Origin: Pseudomonas bubulae
GTDB taxonomy: Bacteria; Pseudomonadota; Gammaproteobacteria; Pseudomonadales; Pseudomonadaceae
DNA length: 64,000 nt
Direction of reading: 5' to 3'
NCBI RefSeq assembly: GCF_037023725.1
Contig: NZ_CP146077.1
Span: forward strand, 2,083,001 to 2,147,000
A program made the position numbers and the translations under genes. This document shows positions 26,044-36,492 of this stretch, piece by piece. The notes under the pieces are model-generated. The model worked only from the letters and a program-made list of their open reading frames with translations, searched no databases and was not told the DNA's origin. Numbering within the stretch: position 1 is the stretch's first letter; each line of letters begins with the position of its first letter.

Positions 26044-29000
26044 TTAGGCGAGGGGTTTATCCTCGTGTGCCTTTTCCTGGGCTACGCCTTCATGCGCAGT
26101 TGCCTGAGCGGCCGCTGCAGCAGCTGCCTCTTCACGCTTGCGGCGACGTACTTCACGCGGGTCGTTAGGTGCGCGACCGTTGCTTGGGGCGCTGACAACC
26201 GGAGTTGCTGCAACCACTACCTCAACCACTTCAGTTGTCACAACAGTCTCAACGGGGGCCGGCTCTACGGCTACTATCGTTTCGACCGCGGCTTCAACGG
26301 TTACCACTTCAGGTGCGGCAACAGGCTCTGCTACGGCTTCAGTAACGGCAGGCTCTGCTACTGGCGCGCGCACAACGCGGGCTTCGCGGGCATGCGGTGC
26401 TTTTTCGATAACCGGAGTTTCGACCGCTGGTGCTTCCAACACGGCTTCAACCACTGGCTCTGGAGTCGCTGCAACCGGCTGGGCAACGGCCTGGACTTCA
26501 GGCTGTGCTTCTTGAGCTGGTGCAACTTCAACTTCAGGCGCCTTGACGGCTTCGATCGGCGTCACTGCTTCTACTGTTGGCGCTTCTACTACCGGTGCTT
26601 CTACTACTGGAGTTTCAACAACAGGCGTTTCAGTGGTCGGTGCCTGGGCAGCGACTGCTTCTACTTTGGTTGCTGCTTCGCCAGCGGTTTCAACAGCTGG
26701 GGCCTGGGCCGCAGGTGTTTCGACAGCCACAATTTCCTTGTCAGCTTCAACGACGGCCACGGTTTCAACCGGGGCCGATTCCTGGGCCACTTCTGTTGCG
26801 CGTTCTGCCTGCTGGTGCGCCTGGGCTTCAGCAGGAGCGCTGACGACCTGGCTGGCAACGGTTTCAGTCACGGCCACGACGGCTGTTTCAGAGGTGGTTG
26901 CAGGAGCGTTCTGGCTGTTGCCTTCTTCGCTGTTCTCTTCCGAGCCTTCAATCACGTTGCCGTTGGCGTCACGCTGACGCTCGCGGCGGTTGCTGCGACG
27001 ACGCTGGCCACGGGAGCGACGACGTGGACGATCGCCTTCGGCGTTGTCCTGGGTCTCGTCCTGGGACTGCTCTTCACCGTTCAGCACTTCTTCGTCTTCA
27101 GCGGCAGCTACAACCTGCTCTTCGCGTGGCGCACGTTCTTCGCGAGGTGCGCGCGGCTGGCGCTCTTCACGCGGCTGACGGGCTGGGCGCTCTTCAGCTA
27201 CAGCAGTGGTAGCGGCCACAGCGGCTACGGCTGGTGCTGCATCCAGAGGCTCGCGCAGTTCACGTACGCGCTCTTCGCGTTCGCCACGCGGCTTGCGGTC
27301 TTCACGTGGTGCACGCGGCGCACGTTCTTCGCGCGGTGGGCGCGGTGCGCGCTCTTCGCGAGGAGTTTGAGCCACAACCGGAGTTTCTTCGCGAGGGCTG
27401 CGCTCTTCGCGTGGTTCGCGAGCGGCACGCTCTTCACGTGGAGCACGCTCTTCGCGCGGTTTACGTTCTTCGTCACGACGACCGTTGCGGTTACGGCTCT
27501 GCTGGCGACCGTTGCGACGTTCTTCGTTGCGTGCAGGGCGCTCAGGGGTTGCCGGCTTCTCGACTACGGTCGGTGCTGCAGGCTCTTCCTTGGAGGCAAA
27601 CAGGCTTACCAGCGACTTGACCAGGCCCTTGAACAGGCTTGGCTCGGCGATGGTGGCCGCCGGTGCAGGAGCAGGTGCGGCAGCAGCAGCGGCTTCGGTC
27701 GGAACCGGTGCCGAGGTGCGTGGCGGTGCTGTTTTAACGGCGGCTTCCTGGCGAACCAGGGTGCGGGTGGCAGCAGCCGGTTGAACTTCTTCCACTTCAG
27801 CGGCAGCGGCAGCGATTTCATAGCTGGACTGGTTGGTGTGGGCTTCCGGGCTGTCATCACGCAGACGCTGAACTTCGAAGTGCGGCGTTTCGAGGTGGTC
27901 GTTCGGCAGAATGACGATGCGGGCACGGGTACGCAGTTCGATCTTGGTGATCGAGTTGCGTTTTTCGTTGAGCAGGAACGCTGCAACCGGGATTGGCACC
28001 TGGGCGCGGACTTCGGCAGTGCGGTCCTTCAGGGCTTCTTCTTCGATCAGGCGCAGGATCGCCAGCGACAGCGATTCAACATCACGGATGATGCCGGTGC
28101 CGTTGCAGCGCGGGCAAACGATGCCGCTGCTTTCACCCAGGGATGGGCGCAGACGCTGACGGGACATTTCCAGCAGGCCGAAGCGCGAGATACGACCCAC
28201 TTGTACGCGGGCGCGGTCGGCTTCCAGGCATTCGCGGACTTTTTCTTCCACTGCGCGCTGGTTTTTGGCCGGGGTCATGTCGATGAAGTCGATGACGATC
28301 AGGCCGCCGATGTCGCGCAGGCGCAACTGACGGGCGATTTCTTCCGCCGCTTCAAGGTTGGTTTGCAGTGCGGTTTCTTCGATATCGCTGCCTTTGGTGG
28401 CGCGGGCCGAGTTGATGTCGATGGACACCAGGGCTTCGGTCGGGTCGATAACGATGGAGCCGCCGGAAGGCAGTTCAACGACGCGCTGGAAAGCGGTCTC
28501 GATCTGGCTTTCGATCTGGAAACGGTTGAACAGCGGAACGCTGTCTTCGTAGAGTTTGATTTTGCTGGCGTACTGCGGCATCACCTGGCGGATAAAGGTC
28601 AGGGCTTCGTCCTGGGCTTCAACGCTGTCGATCAGGACTTCGCCGATGTCCTGGCGCAGGTAGTCGCGGATGGCGCGGATGATCACGTTGCTTTCCTGGT
28701 AGATCAGGAAGGGTGCGGCGCGATCCAGCGAGGCTTCTTTGATGGCGGTCCACAGTTGCAGCAGGTAATCGAGGTCCCACTGCATTTCTTCACTGCTGCG
28801 GCCAAGGCCGGCAGTGCGAACGATCAGGCCCATGTCGGCAGGAGCGATCAGGCCGTTCAGCGCTTCACGCAGTTCGTTGCGCTCTTCACCTTCGATGCGG
28901 CGGGAGATACCGCCTGCACGCGGGTTGTTCGGCATCAGGACCAGGTAGCGGCCGGCGAGGCTGATAAACGTGGTCAGGGCTGCGCCCTTGTTGCCGCGCT

Positions 29001-29316
29001 CTTCTTTTTCGACCTGCACGATGACTTCCTGGCCTTCGCTCAGGACGTCCTTGATGTTGACGCGGCCTTCAGGGGCTTTCTTGAAGTACTCGCGGGAGAT
29101 TTCTTTGAGGGGCAGGAAGCCGTGGCGCTCGGAGCCGAAATCGACAAAGGCAGCCTCAAGGCTTGGTTCGATGCGAGTAATACGGCCTTTATAGATGTTG
29201 GCTTTCTTCTGCTCGCGAGCACCCGACTCGATGTCCAGGTCGTAGAGGCGTTGGCCATCTACCAGTGCAACGCGCAACTCTTCAGGTTGAGTTGCGTTAA
29301 TCAGCATTCTTTTCAT
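26044..29316 (-). CDS. rne: Ribonuclease E
   Basis: A 1090-residue endoribonuclease, core of the RNA degradosome. The N-terminal catalytic half shows the S1 domain ([20 protein letters not shown]), the 5'-sensor region, the DNase-I-like site ([26 protein letters not shown]) and the zinc link CPRCNGTG. The C-terminal half is low complexity: an Arg/Glu-rich block with repeated [12 protein letters not shown] units, an RNA-binding [14 protein letters not shown] stretch, then a long Val/Glu/Ala/Pro-rich tail. These are the expected unstructured scaffold regions. The gene is divergent from rluC and preceded by a very long leader. Confidence 0.97.
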   Translation of the reverse strand: MKRMLINATQPEELRVALVDGQRLYDLDIESGAREQKKANIYKGRITRIEPSLEAAFVDFGSERHGFLPLKEISREYFKKAPEGRVNIKDVLSEGQEVIVQVEKEERGNKGAALTTFISLAGRYLVLMPNNPRAGGISRRIEGEERNELREALNGLIAPADMGLIVRTAGLGRSSEEMQWDLDYLLQLWTAIKEASLDRAAPFLIYQESNVIIRAIRDYLRQDIGEVLIDSVEAQDEALTFIRQVMPQYASKIKLYEDSVPLFNRFQIESQIETAFQRVVELPSGGSIVIDPTEALVSIDINSARATKGSDIEETALQTNLEAAEEIARQLRLRDIGGLIVIDFIDMTPAKNQRAVEEKVRECLEADRARVQVGRISRFGLLEMSRQRLRPSLGESSGIVCPRCNGTGIIRDVESLSLAILRLIEEEALKDRTAEVRAQVPIPVAAFLLNEKRNSITKIELRTRARIVILPNDHLETPHFEVQRLRDDSPEAHTNQSSYEIAAAAAEVEEVQPAAATRTLVRQEAAVKTAPPRTSAPVPTEAAAAAAPAPAPAATIAEPSLFKGLVKSLVSLFASKEEPAAPTVVEKPATPERPARNEERRNGRQQSRNRNGRRDEERKPREERAPREERAAREPREERSPREETPVVAQTPREERAPRPPREERAPRAPREDRKPRGEREERVRELREPLDAAPAVAAVAATTAVAEERPARQPREERQPRAPREERAPREEQVVAAAEDEEVLNGEEQSQDETQDNAEGDRPRRRSRGQRRRSNRRERQRDANGNVIEGSEENSEEGNSQNAPATTSETAVVAVTETVASQVVSAPAEAQAHQQAERATEVAQESAPVETVAVVEADKEIVAVETPAAQAPAVETAGEAATKVEAVAAQAPTTETPVVETPVVEAPVVEAPTVEAVTPIEAVKAPEVEVAPAQEAQPEVQAVAQPVAATPEPVVEAVLEAPAVETPVIEKAPHAREARVVRAPVAEPAVTEAVAEPVAAPEVVTVEAAVETIVAVEPAPVETVVTTEVVEVVVAATPVVSAPSNGRAPNDPREVRRRKREEAAAAAAAQATAHEGVAQEKAHEDKPLA

Positions 29317-29962
29317 GTTGTACCGTCGGTTTCCGGGCTACCGGAAACGGCGTTCGGCACACACGACTTCTCATGGTCGGTGTCAGGTGCGTCAGGAGTT
29401 GTTGGCCACTCCTGTGTACAGCGAGGTTCGACCCTTGGGGGCGAAGTCGCGACTTACGCTTCCTGCTTGCTGTGGTGCTAATGCACCTCTTAAGCAAAAG
29501 TCTGGTCAGGAGGAGGAATCAACCGGCGGCTGTGGACGAGATGAAGCGTCTTGATAAAGCCTATTGCTACACAGTCCGGCGGTTGTGCATCTCCACCCTA
29601 CACGTATCCCTGATAATTCGGGTGCTGCCGCGCGCAGAATCCGCAGCGGGTTGGCATTTACCGTGTTCTCCAAAGGGGAGTTCACGCATCATGGCTAATA
29701 AAGGCGTTGTTTCCGAAGCATTCGCTCGAAATTCCCGAGGCTGACTGCACTTTGTGAACTGGCCGTGAATATCGGCGTAAAAGGCGAGTTTGCACTCTGC
29801 TTTCCAGGCTCGCTTCAGGCCTCATGTCACCTGCGCTTGTTACAACTCCAGGTCTTGCGTATCCAGCAAAAGCCCCGTAGGACGGCCTCGCGTCCTGATC
29901 AAGAGCGTTGGTCAGGGCCGGTTGTTCACCGTTAATCCTCTGTCCAGGCCGCTTTTGGCGGC
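29317..29962 (-). promoter_or_regulatory. Long 5' untranslated leader of rne
   Basis: About 645 bases lie between the rne promoter and its ATG with no credible gene on either strand. Hairpins seen include GCCGC/GCGGC (29948-29962) at the very 5' end of the expected transcript and CAGGAGT/ACTCCTG around 29394-29416. Long structured leaders that let RNase E autoregulate its own mRNA are known from enterobacteria; this role is inferred here. Confidence 0.6.
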
Positions 29963-29969
29963 GTTCGCG

Positions 29970-29998
29970 ACTATAGCAGCAATGATTAAGTGCTTCAA
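29970..29998 (-). promoter_or_regulatory. Sigma-70 promoter of rne
   Basis: On the minus strand TTGAAG (29998-29993) and TATAGT (29975-29970) are spaced by 17 bases. Transcription would start near 29963. The site overlaps the upstream region of the divergent rluC gene. Confidence 0.65.
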
Positions 29999-30027
29999 TT
30001 CCATAAAAAATTGTTATCATTCACGGC

Positions 30028-30990
30028 ATGACGACGACTACCCCCCCGACCCCCAGCGTCCAGCTGCTTGAGGTCTCGCCGGAATATGCCGGCCAACGCA
30101 TCGACAACTTCCTTCTTGCTCGGCTCAAGGGTGTTCCCAAGACCTTGATTTACCGCATTTTGCGTAAAGGCGAAGTGCGTGTGAACAAGGGCCGGATCAA
30201 GCCCGAGTACAAGCTGCAGGCCGGCGATATCGTGCGCGTGCCGCCGGTTCGCGTGCCTGAGCGCGACGAGCCGGTGCCTGTGGCCCAGGGTTTGTTGCTG
30301 CGCCTTGAAGCGGCCATTGTCTATGAAGACAAGGCCCTGATTATATTGAACAAGCCAGCAGGCATCGCCGTGCACGGCGGCAGCGGCCTGACCTTTGGCG
30401 TGATTGAAGCCTTTCGTCAGATGCGCCCGGACGTCAAGGAGCTGGAGCTGGTGCATCGCCTGGACCGTGACACGTCCGGCCTGCTGATGATCGCCAAAAA
30501 GCGCAGCATGTTGCGTCATTTGCACGAGGCCCTGCGCGGCGACGGTATCGACAAGCGTTATATGGCTCTGGTGCGTGGCAACTGGGCGGCGTCCATCAAG
30601 CAGGTGCGTGCGCCGCTGATGAAGAGCAACTTGCGTTCGGGTGAGCGCATGGTTGAAGTCAACGAAGACGAAGGCAAAGAGTCGGTCACTGTGTTCAAGG
30701 TGCTGCGCCGCTTTGGTGATTTTGCAACCATGGTCGAAGCGCGACCGATTACCGGGCGTACTCACCAGATCCGTGTGCATACCCTGCATGCCGGGCATTG
30801 CATTGCCGGCGACAGCAAGTACGGTGATGAGGGGTTCTCCAAGGAAATCCGCGACCTGGGCGGCAAGCGCCTGTTTCTGCATGCCTACATGCTGACCGTG
30901 CCGATGCCCGATGGGACTGAAATGAAATTCCAGGCCCCGGTCGATGAAATGTGGGCCAAAACCGTGGAGCGTCTGAGTGCCCCTTACTGA
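30028..30990 (+). CDS. rluC: 23S rRNA pseudouridine synthase RluC
   Basis: A 320-residue pseudouridine synthase that modifies 23S rRNA (U955, U2504 and U2580 in E. coli). An S4 RNA-binding domain occupies about residues 20-75 and the catalytic domain carries HRLDRDTSG with aspartate D146. No Shine-Dalgarno is visible before the ATG. Divergent from rne and overlapping the next gene by 14 bases. Confidence 0.94.
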   Translation: MTTTTPPTPSVQLLEVSPEYAGQRIDNFLLARLKGVPKTLIYRILRKGEVRVNKGRIKPEYKLQAGDIVRVPPVRVPERDEPVPVAQGLLLRLEAAIVYEDKALIILNKPAGIAVHGGSGLTFGVIEAFRQMRPDVKELELVHRLDRDTSGLLMIAKKRSMLRHLHEALRGDGIDKRYMALVRGNWAASIKQVRAPLMKSNLRSGERMVEVNEDEGKESVTVFKVLRRFGDFATMVEARPITGRTHQIRVHTLHAGHCIAGDSKYGDEGFSKEIRDLGGKRLFLHAYMLTVPMPDGTEMKFQAPVDEMWAKTVERLSAPY

Positions 30991-31642
30991 GTACAAGCTG
31001 CTCATTTTTGACTGGGATGGCACGCTGGCTGATTCCATTGGTCGGATTGTCACGGCGATGCAGGGTGCGGCGCAACGTGCGGGGCGTCCGGTACGTGATG
31101 CGCAGGCGGTCAAGGGGATTATCGGTCTGGGGTTGCCTGAGGCGATCCTGACCCTTTACCCCGACATGCCCCCGGAGCAGGTGATTGCCTTCCGCCAGCA
31201 CTATGCCGATATTTATATCGCCATGGATGCCGAGCCTTCGCCGTTGTTTGCGGGAGTCCGGGAATCGCTGGAAGCATTCCGTGCCCAGGGCTATCGTCTG
31301 GCGGTGGCCACGGGCAAGGCCCGTCGTGGCCTTGATCGTGTGCTCAAGGCCCACGGCTGGGAGGATTTCTTCGATATCACCCGTGCTGCAGACGAGACCG
31401 CCAGCAAGCCTGATCCGTTGATGCTCAATCAGATCCTGGCTCATTGCGATGTGTGTCCGCAGCAGGCGTTGATGGTGGGTGATGCGTCCTTTGATTTGCT
31501 GATGGCGCGCAATGCGGGTATCGACTCGGTTGCGGTAGGCTATGGTGCTCAATCGATGGAGCGCTTGCTGACGTTCGAGCCCCGGTTGGCAATTGACAGT
31601 TTTCCCGAGTTGCGTGCCTGGCTTGATCGCCAGGCTAATTAA
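30977..31642 (+). CDS. HAD-family hydrolase (phosphatase, subfamily IA)
   Basis: A 221-residue haloacid-dehalogenase phosphatase. Motif I is DWDGT with D12 and D14, motif II ATGK, motif III lies around KPDP, motif IV is [15 protein letters not shown]. The cap insertion between motifs I and II fits phosphoglycolate-phosphatase-like enzymes. It starts with GTG inside the rluC gene, so it is translationally coupled. Substrate unknown. Confidence 0.9.
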   Translation: MPLTEYKLLIFDWDGTLADSIGRIVTAMQGAAQRAGRPVRDAQAVKGIIGLGLPEAILTLYPDMPPEQVIAFRQHYADIYIAMDAEPSPLFAGVRESLEAFRAQGYRLAVATGKARRGLDRVLKAHGWEDFFDITRAADETASKPDPLMLNQILAHCDVCPQQALMVGDASFDLLMARNAGIDSVAVGYGAQSMERLLTFEPRLAIDSFPELRAWLDRQAN

Positions 31643-31662
31643 GATCTTTGCTGGGGTAGTGC

Positions 31663-32652
31663 ATGGTCGATCAATGGAAGGCGCCCTCTGCGGCTGAAAA
31701 CACTGTCGGTGGTGACAAAAGCTGGCAGTTGCTGGAAAAAACCCTGTTGGCGGGCATTCAGGAGCAGCGCCGCTCGCGGCGCTGGGGCATTTTCTTCAAG
31801 GTGTTGATGTTCTGCTACCTGATTGCGGTGTTGTTGCTGTTTACCCCGTTGGTGAGTATGGAGCGCAGCGCTGTCGGCGGTTCCAGCTACACCGCGCTGA
31901 TCGATGTGCGTGGTCCGATTGCCGATAAGGAGCCGGCCAGTGCCGACAATCTGGTCACCAGCCTGCAGGCTGCGTTTGACGATCCGCGGGTCAAGGGGGT
32001 GGTGCTGCGCATCAACAGCCCGGGCGGCAGTCCTGTGCAGTCGGGTTATGTCTACGATGAAATCCGTCGCCTGCGTGGGCTGCATCCCGATACCAAGGTG
32101 TATGCGGTGATTTCCGATCTGGGGGCATCCGGGGCTTATTACATTGCCAGTGCTGCTGATGAGATCTACGCCGACAAGGCCAGTCTCGTCGGGTCGATTG
32201 GCGTGACGGCGGCAGGCTTCGGTTTCGTCGGTGCGATGGACAAGCTGGGTATTCAGCGTCGTGCTTACACGTCGGGCGACCACAAGGCGTTCCTGGATCC
32301 GTTTGAGCCGGAAAAGCCGGATGAGACCAAGTTCTGGCAGGGTGTGTTGAATGTGACGCACCAGCAGTTCATTGACAGCGTCAAGCAGGGGCGTGGCGAT
32401 CGCCTGAAAGACAAGGAGCACCCGGAGCTGTTCTCGGGCCTGGTCTGGACGGGGCAGCAGGCGCTGCCGCTGGGGTTGATTGACGGGCTGGGCAATACCA
32501 GTTCGGTTGCCCGTGACGTGATCGGCGCCAAGGAGCTGGTGGACTTCACGGTGCAGGAATCGGCTTTCGACCGCTTCTCGAAAAAGCTCGGTGCCAGCGT
32601 GGCTGAGCAATTGGCCATGTGGATGGGCTTTCAGGGGCCGACGCTGCGCTGA
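31663..32652 (+). CDS. sppA: Signal peptide peptidase, S49 (SppA) family
   Basis: A 329-residue membrane-anchored serine protease of the short SppA type that degrades cleaved signal peptides. One membrane helix lies at about 43-64. S156 in GASGAYY and K208 in SGDHKAF match the Ser-Lys dyad. It follows the HAD gene by 20 bases and ends in front of a strong terminator. Confidence 0.93.
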   Translation: MVDQWKAPSAAENTVGGDKSWQLLEKTLLAGIQEQRRSRRWGIFFKVLMFCYLIAVLLLFTPLVSMERSAVGGSSYTALIDVRGPIADKEPASADNLVTSLQAAFDDPRVKGVVLRINSPGGSPVQSGYVYDEIRRLRGLHPDTKVYAVISDLGASGAYYIASAADEIYADKASLVGSIGVTAAGFGFVGAMDKLGIQRRAYTSGDHKAFLDPFEPEKPDETKFWQGVLNVTHQQFIDSVKQGRGDRLKDKEHPELFSGLVWTGQQALPLGLIDGLGNTSSVARDVIGAKELVDFTVQESAFDRFSKKLGASVAEQLAMWMGFQGPTLR

Positions 32653-32671
32653 TTGTTGAGTGCTTCAAACA

Positions 32672-32700
32672 AGCCGGCCTGAAAGAGGGCCGGTTTTTTT
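32672..32700 (+). terminator. Intrinsic terminator after sppA
   Basis: CCGGCC (32674-32679) and GGCCGG (32688-32693) form a stem followed by seven T. It ends the rluC-HAD-sppA operon. Confidence 0.9.
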
Positions 32701-32737
32701 ATGGCTGGCAAAAAGTTTAGAGGCTCTATGTCGCGTA

Positions 32738-32875
32738 GCAGCTGCCGAAGGAGCGAGGCTGCGTTCGGCGGCGAAGCCGTCGTGAAATCAGCTGGCGCGG
32801 TGCGTCGTCGAATTGCGATCATCGGGTTTACGACGGCTTCGCCGCCGAACGCTGTCTTCGTTCCTCGGCAGCTGC
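32738..32875. repeat. Large REP pair, GTAGCAGCTGCCG family
   Basis: Two REP-like units face each other: GCAGCTGCCG at 32738 and CGGCAGCTGC ending at 32875, each continuing into GTTCGGCGGCGAAGCCGTCGT-type sequence and its complement. Arms are about 48 bases with a few mismatches, enclosing a roughly 40-base unrelated centre. This is the organisation of a REPIN. Confidence 0.85.
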
Positions 32876-32889
32876 AGGAACACTGCAAC

Positions 32890-32942
32890 TGTGGGAGCGA
32901 GCCTGCTCGCGAAGGTCGTTCGCGAGCAGGCTCGCTCCCACA
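32890..32942. repeat. Perfect REP palindrome (TGTGGGAGCGAGCCTGCTCG family)
   Basis: Two 24-base arms (32890-32913 and 32919-32942) are exact reverse complements around the 5-base loop GGTCG. It belongs to the TGTGGGAGCG(A/G)GC family seen at five more places in this window. It lies 46 bases from the stop of the minus-strand maf gene and may act as an mRNA end. Confidence 0.93.
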
Positions 32943-32988
32943 ATAGGGCTTGACCTGCAACAGAGTATCTACAGAGTGTCCGGCTTAT

Positions 32989-33567
32989 TCATGGCAGGTG
33001 TACGCCCTCGGCAAGCAGCATGTCCACCAGTCGGATCAGTGGCAGGCCGACCAGGCTGGTGGCGTCATCGCCTTCGGTGCGCTGAAACAGGCTCACGCCA
33101 AGCCCTTCGGCTTTAAAGCTGCCTGCGCAGTCGTAGGGCTGCTCGGCGCGCAGATAACGCTCGATCTGCTCTGCGCTCAGGCTGCGCATGTGTACGGTAA
33201 ACGGCACGCAATCGGTCTGATAATGGCCGGTCTGGCTGTTGAGCAGGGTCAGGCCGGTCAGGAAGCTGACGCTGGCACCGCTTGCCGTGGTCAATTGCTG
33301 GTGCGCTTTTTCGTAAGTGTGGGGTTTGCCGATGATCCGTCCGTCGAGTACGGCAACCTGGTCCGAGCCGATAATCAGATGATTCGGATGGCTGGCAGCC
33401 AGCGCGCGGGCTTTTTCCAGTGACAGGCGCTTGACCAGTTCGATGGCGGTCTCGCCTTGATGATGGCCTTCGTCGATATCCGGCGAGCTGCACGTGAAGG
33501 GCAGACGCAGGCGAGACAATAAATCGCGGCGATAAACCGAGCTTGAAGCGAGTAATAAAGGTAGCAT
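32989..33567 (-). CDS. Maf-family nucleoside triphosphate pyrophosphatase, YceF type
   Basis: A 192-residue Maf protein that hydrolyses non-canonical nucleoside triphosphates; the YceF branch prefers 7-methyl-GTP. The motifs LASSSVYRRDLLSRL near the start, GSDQVAVLDG in the middle and YDCAGSFKAEGLG near the end fit. AGGAG precedes the chosen ATG; the frame is open much further upstream but that reading crosses the yceD promoter and start. Divergent from yceD. Confidence 0.92.
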   Translation of the reverse strand: MLPLLLASSSVYRRDLLSRLRLPFTCSSPDIDEGHHQGETAIELVKRLSLEKARALAASHPNHLIIGSDQVAVLDGRIIGKPHTYEKAHQQLTTASGASVSFLTGLTLLNSQTGHYQTDCVPFTVHMRSLSAEQIERYLRAEQPYDCAGSFKAEGLGVSLFQRTEGDDATSLVGLPLIRLVDMLLAEGVHLP

Positions 33568-33634
33568 GCGCGACTCCTGTAGGCAGTTGACGATTCTAAT
33601 GCTCGTACGCAATGTCGCACAGACACAATTTCCT

Positions 33635-33663
33635 TTGACACGTGAAGGGGTCCTCCCTAGAAT
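33635..33663 (+). promoter_or_regulatory. Consensus sigma-70 promoter of the yceD-rpmF-plsX operon
   Basis: TTGACA (33635-33640) and TAGAAT (33658-33663) with a 17-base spacer. The bases after it, GCTGCGCC, are GC-rich as in stringently controlled promoters. Only nine bases separate the -10 box from the yceD ATG, which leaves a leader of at most a few bases. Confidence 0.88.
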
Positions 33664-33672
33664 GCTGCGCCT

Positions 33673-34200
33673 ATGTTGAATGACCCGATTCCACCTCACG
33701 TTGACCCGCGCAAATTGGCTGATCGTGGCACTACCCTTCAAGGTGAAGTGTTGCTGGCTGATTTGGAGAGACTCTGCGATCCGCTTTCCGACGATGTCGG
33801 TACGGTCCAGGCTAAATTTGTTTTTGAGCGCGACGAACGTAGATCTGTGGTAATACACAGCTCCATCGACGTCGAGGTCAAGATGGTTTGCCAGCGTTGT
33901 CTTGAGCTGGTCACCCTGCCGATCCACAGCGAATGCAGTTACGCCGTGGTGAAAGAGGGTGCGAATACCCAGTCGTTACCGAAAGGTTATGACGTGCTGG
34001 AACTGGGCGAAGATCCATTGGATCTGCATGCACTGATCGAGGAGGAGCTTTTGCTCGCCTTGCCCATTGTGCCTGCTCATCATCCGGAAGAATGCCAGCA
34101 GCCGGCGGGTCTCGATGAGCCCGAACCAGGCGAGGACGAGGTAACGCGGTCCAACCCGTTCAGTGTATTGGCGCAGTTAAAGCGTGACCCAAACGTTTAG
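33673..34200 (+). CDS. yceD: YceD (DUF177) family protein, 23S rRNA accumulation
   Basis: A 175-residue DUF177 protein; homologues next to rpmF are linked to 23S rRNA accumulation in bacteria and plants. It contains CQRC near the middle and an acidic C-terminal region. The start MLNDPIPPHVDPRKLADRG agrees with relatives, so the ATG is well supported although no ribosome-binding site precedes it. First gene of the yceD-rpmF-plsX-fab run. Confidence 0.92.
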   Translation: MLNDPIPPHVDPRKLADRGTTLQGEVLLADLERLCDPLSDDVGTVQAKFVFERDERRSVVIHSSIDVEVKMVCQRCLELVTLPIHSECSYAVVKEGANTQSLPKGYDVLELGEDPLDLHALIEEELLLALPIVPAHHPEECQQPAGLDEPEPGEDEVTRSNPFSVLAQLKRDPNV

Positions 34201-34213
34201 GAGTTAATCAATT

Positions 34214-34396
34214 ATGGCTGTTCAGCAGAACAAAAAATCCCGCTCTGCCCGTGACATGCGTCGTTCGCACGATGCTCTTTCGGCTAGCACTCTGTCTGTA
34301 GAAAAAACCACCGGTGAAATTCACCTGCGTCACCACGTATCGCCAGAAGGCGTATACCGTGGTCGTAAAGTGATCGACAAGGGCGCTGACGAGTAA
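34214..34396 (+). CDS. rpmF: 50S ribosomal protein L32
   Basis: A 60-residue basic protein beginning [20 protein letters not shown], the standard L32 N terminus, and of the usual length. AGGAG lies at normal distance from the ATG. It follows yceD by 13 bases and precedes plsX by four. Confidence 0.97.
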   Translation: MAVQQNKKSRSARDMRRSHDALSASTLSVEKTTGEIHLRHHVSPEGVYRGRKVIDKGADE

Positions 34397-34400
34397 TCAC

Positions 34401-35411
34401 TTGTCCGCTCAGGTCATCGCGATCGACGCAATGGGCGGGGACTTCGGTCCCCGCAGCATTGTTCAGGCCTGTATTGCCTGCCTGTCTGCTACTCCCTCGC
34501 TGCATCTGACCCTCGTTGGTCAACCTTCCCTACTTGAATCCCTGATCGCTGGCCATTCGGCTGTGGATCGCTCGCGCCTGTCTATTGTCCCGGCTTCAGA
34601 AGTCATTGCCATGAATGAGCGGCCTTCCCATGCCCTGCGCAGCAAGCCGGACTCGTCCATGCGCGTTGCTCTGGAGTTGCTCCGTGATGGCAAGGTGCAA
34701 GCTTGTGTCAGTTCCGGTAACACGGGGGCGCTGATGGCCTTGTCCCGGCATGTGCTCAAGACCTTGCCGGGCATCGACCGTCCAGCGATGGTGGCGGCAG
34801 TTCCGACCCAGACCGGCTACTGTCAGTTGCTGGATCTGGGGGCGAATGTCGATTGCACGGCCAGTCAGTTGTTCCAGTTTGCGGTGATGGGCTCGGTGGC
34901 GGCGCAGGCGCTTGGTGTGCCTCGTCCGCGGGTCGCCTTGCTCAATATCGGTACCGAGGACGTCAAGGGCAATCAGCAGGTCAAGGAGGCGGCGGCATTG
35001 TTGCAGGCGGCGCCGGGGTTGCACTACATCGGTTTTGTCGAAGGCGATGGGGTGTATCGGGGCGAAGCTGATGTGGTGGTGTGTGACGGGTTTGTCGGCA
35101 ACATCATGCTCAAGTCCAGCGAAGGCCTGGCAACGATGATTTCGAGCCGGCTTGAGGCGGTGTTCAGGCGCAACCTGTTCAGTCGCTTCGTGGGCGTGCT
35201 GGCATTGCCGTTGATGCGGCGCTTGCAGGCGGATCTGGCGCCGGCGCGGCATAATGGTGCGAGCTTTCTCGGCTTGCAGGGCATTGTGGTCAAGAGTCAC
35301 GGTTCGGCAGGTGCTCAGGGCTTTCAAAGTGCAATTGAACGTGCGCTGATTGAAATCCATGAAGACCTGCCAAAGCGTTTGTATGGGCGCCTTGAAGGGT
35401 TGTTGCCGTAG
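34401..35411 (+). CDS. plsX: Phosphate acyltransferase PlsX
   Basis: A 336-residue enzyme that makes acyl-phosphate from acyl-ACP for phospholipid synthesis. The N terminus [12 protein letters not shown] and the segments [10 protein letters not shown] and [13 protein letters not shown] are characteristic. The start is TTG, four bases after the rpmF stop; the family N terminus leaves no better choice. It links ribosome and lipid genes in a classical operon. Confidence 0.95.
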   Translation: MSAQVIAIDAMGGDFGPRSIVQACIACLSATPSLHLTLVGQPSLLESLIAGHSAVDRSRLSIVPASEVIAMNERPSHALRSKPDSSMRVALELLRDGKVQACVSSGNTGALMALSRHVLKTLPGIDRPAMVAAVPTQTGYCQLLDLGANVDCTASQLFQFAVMGSVAAQALGVPRPRVALLNIGTEDVKGNQQVKEAAALLQAAPGLHYIGFVEGDGVYRGEADVVVCDGFVGNIMLKSSEGLATMISSRLEAVFRRNLFSRFVGVLALPLMRRLQADLAPARHNGASFLGLQGIVVKSHGSAGAQGFQSAIERALIEIHEDLPKRLYGRLEGLLP

Positions 35412-35537
35412 GCGTTTTAGCGGTCGGGCGCTTAAATGTGACCGCCCGGTCCAATCAGCCATCCAACTGTCAGTTTCTTGCGTCCGCCACGGCAGGACGT
35501 CAATTCTCCGACGACAAGATCATTAGGGGCTTGTTAC

Positions 35538-36476
35538 ATGTCTACATCCCTCGCATTCGTCTTTCCAGGGCAGGGTTCGCAGTCCCTCGGCATGTTGGCC
35601 GAGCTGGGCGCGGCACATCCGCTGGTCCTGGAAACATTTAAAGAAGCGTCTGACGCCCTGGGTTACGACCTGTGGGCGCTGACCCAGGAAGGTCCTGCCG
35701 AGAAGCTGAACCAGACTGATATCACCCAGCCTGCCATCCTTGCGGCCTCGATTGCCCTTTGGCGTCTGTGGCTGGCTGAAGGTGGCAAGCGTCCTGACTT
35801 CGTTGCCGGCCACAGCTTGGGCGAGTACAGCGCGCTGGTGGCCGCCGAATGCCTGACCCTGGCCGAGGCGGTCAAGCTGGTCGAGCGTCGTGGTCAGTTG
35901 ATGCAAGAGGCCGTACCGGCCGGGCAGGGCGCCATGGCGGCGATCCTGGGTCTGGAAGATGCCGATGTACTGGCTGCCTGTGCTGAAGCTGCGCAAGGCG
36001 AAGTGGTCAGCGCGGTCAACTTCAACTCGCCGGGTCAGGTCGTGATTGCCGGGGCCAAGGCCGCTGTCGAGCGCGCCATGGAACTGTGCAAGGCCAAGGG
36101 CGCCAAGCGTGCCTTGCCGTTGCCGGTAAGCGTACCGTCGCACTGCGAACTGATGCGTCCAGCTGCCGAGCGTTTTGCCGAGTCCATTGAAGCGATCGAC
36201 TGGAAAATGCCGGCCATTGCCCTGGTGCAGAATGTCAGCGCCGCGGTGGCAGCCGATTTGCCAACCCTCAAGCGCGATTTGCTTGAGCAGCTGTACAAGC
36301 CTGTGCGCTGGGTTGAATCGGTTCAGGCCCTGGCGGCCGATGGCCCGGTTGACCTGGTCGAATGCGGGCCGGGCAAGGTCCTGGTGGGCATCAGCAAGCG
36401 CTGTGCCGAAGGCGTTACCACTCACAATTTGAATACCCCGGATGCCTTCGCCGCTGCGCGCTTGGCTCTGGTCTGA
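35538..36476 (+). CDS. fabD: Malonyl-CoA:ACP transacylase FabD
   Basis: A 312-residue transferase that loads malonate on ACP. FPGQGSQ is at 9-15, the nucleophile S93 lies in GHSLGE, and the histidine in SVPSHCELM completes the site. AGGGG precedes the ATG; upstream in-frame codons are not needed. The 126 bases between plsX and fabD may hold a promoter, but I could not place one. Confidence 0.96.
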   Translation: MSTSLAFVFPGQGSQSLGMLAELGAAHPLVLETFKEASDALGYDLWALTQEGPAEKLNQTDITQPAILAASIALWRLWLAEGGKRPDFVAGHSLGEYSALVAAECLTLAEAVKLVERRGQLMQEAVPAGQGAMAAILGLEDADVLAACAEAAQGEVVSAVNFNSPGQVVIAGAKAAVERAMELCKAKGAKRALPLPVSVPSHCELMRPAAERFAESIEAIDWKMPAIALVQNVSAAVAADLPTLKRDLLEQLYKPVRWVESVQALAADGPVDLVECGPGKVLVGISKRCAEGVTTHNLNTPDAFAAARLALV

Positions 36477-36492
36477 ATCAGGAGAAGCCTGC

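Noticed and set aside
26038..29481. A 1147-codon open frame on the plus strand opposite rne
   Set aside because: It is antisense to the well-supported RNase E gene. The translation is rich in Phe, Cys, Arg and Gly with no family resemblance; it is a by-product of the biased codons of the rne tail.
32631..32960. Frames across the REP elements after sppA
   Set aside because: They consist of the palindromic repeats read in two directions.
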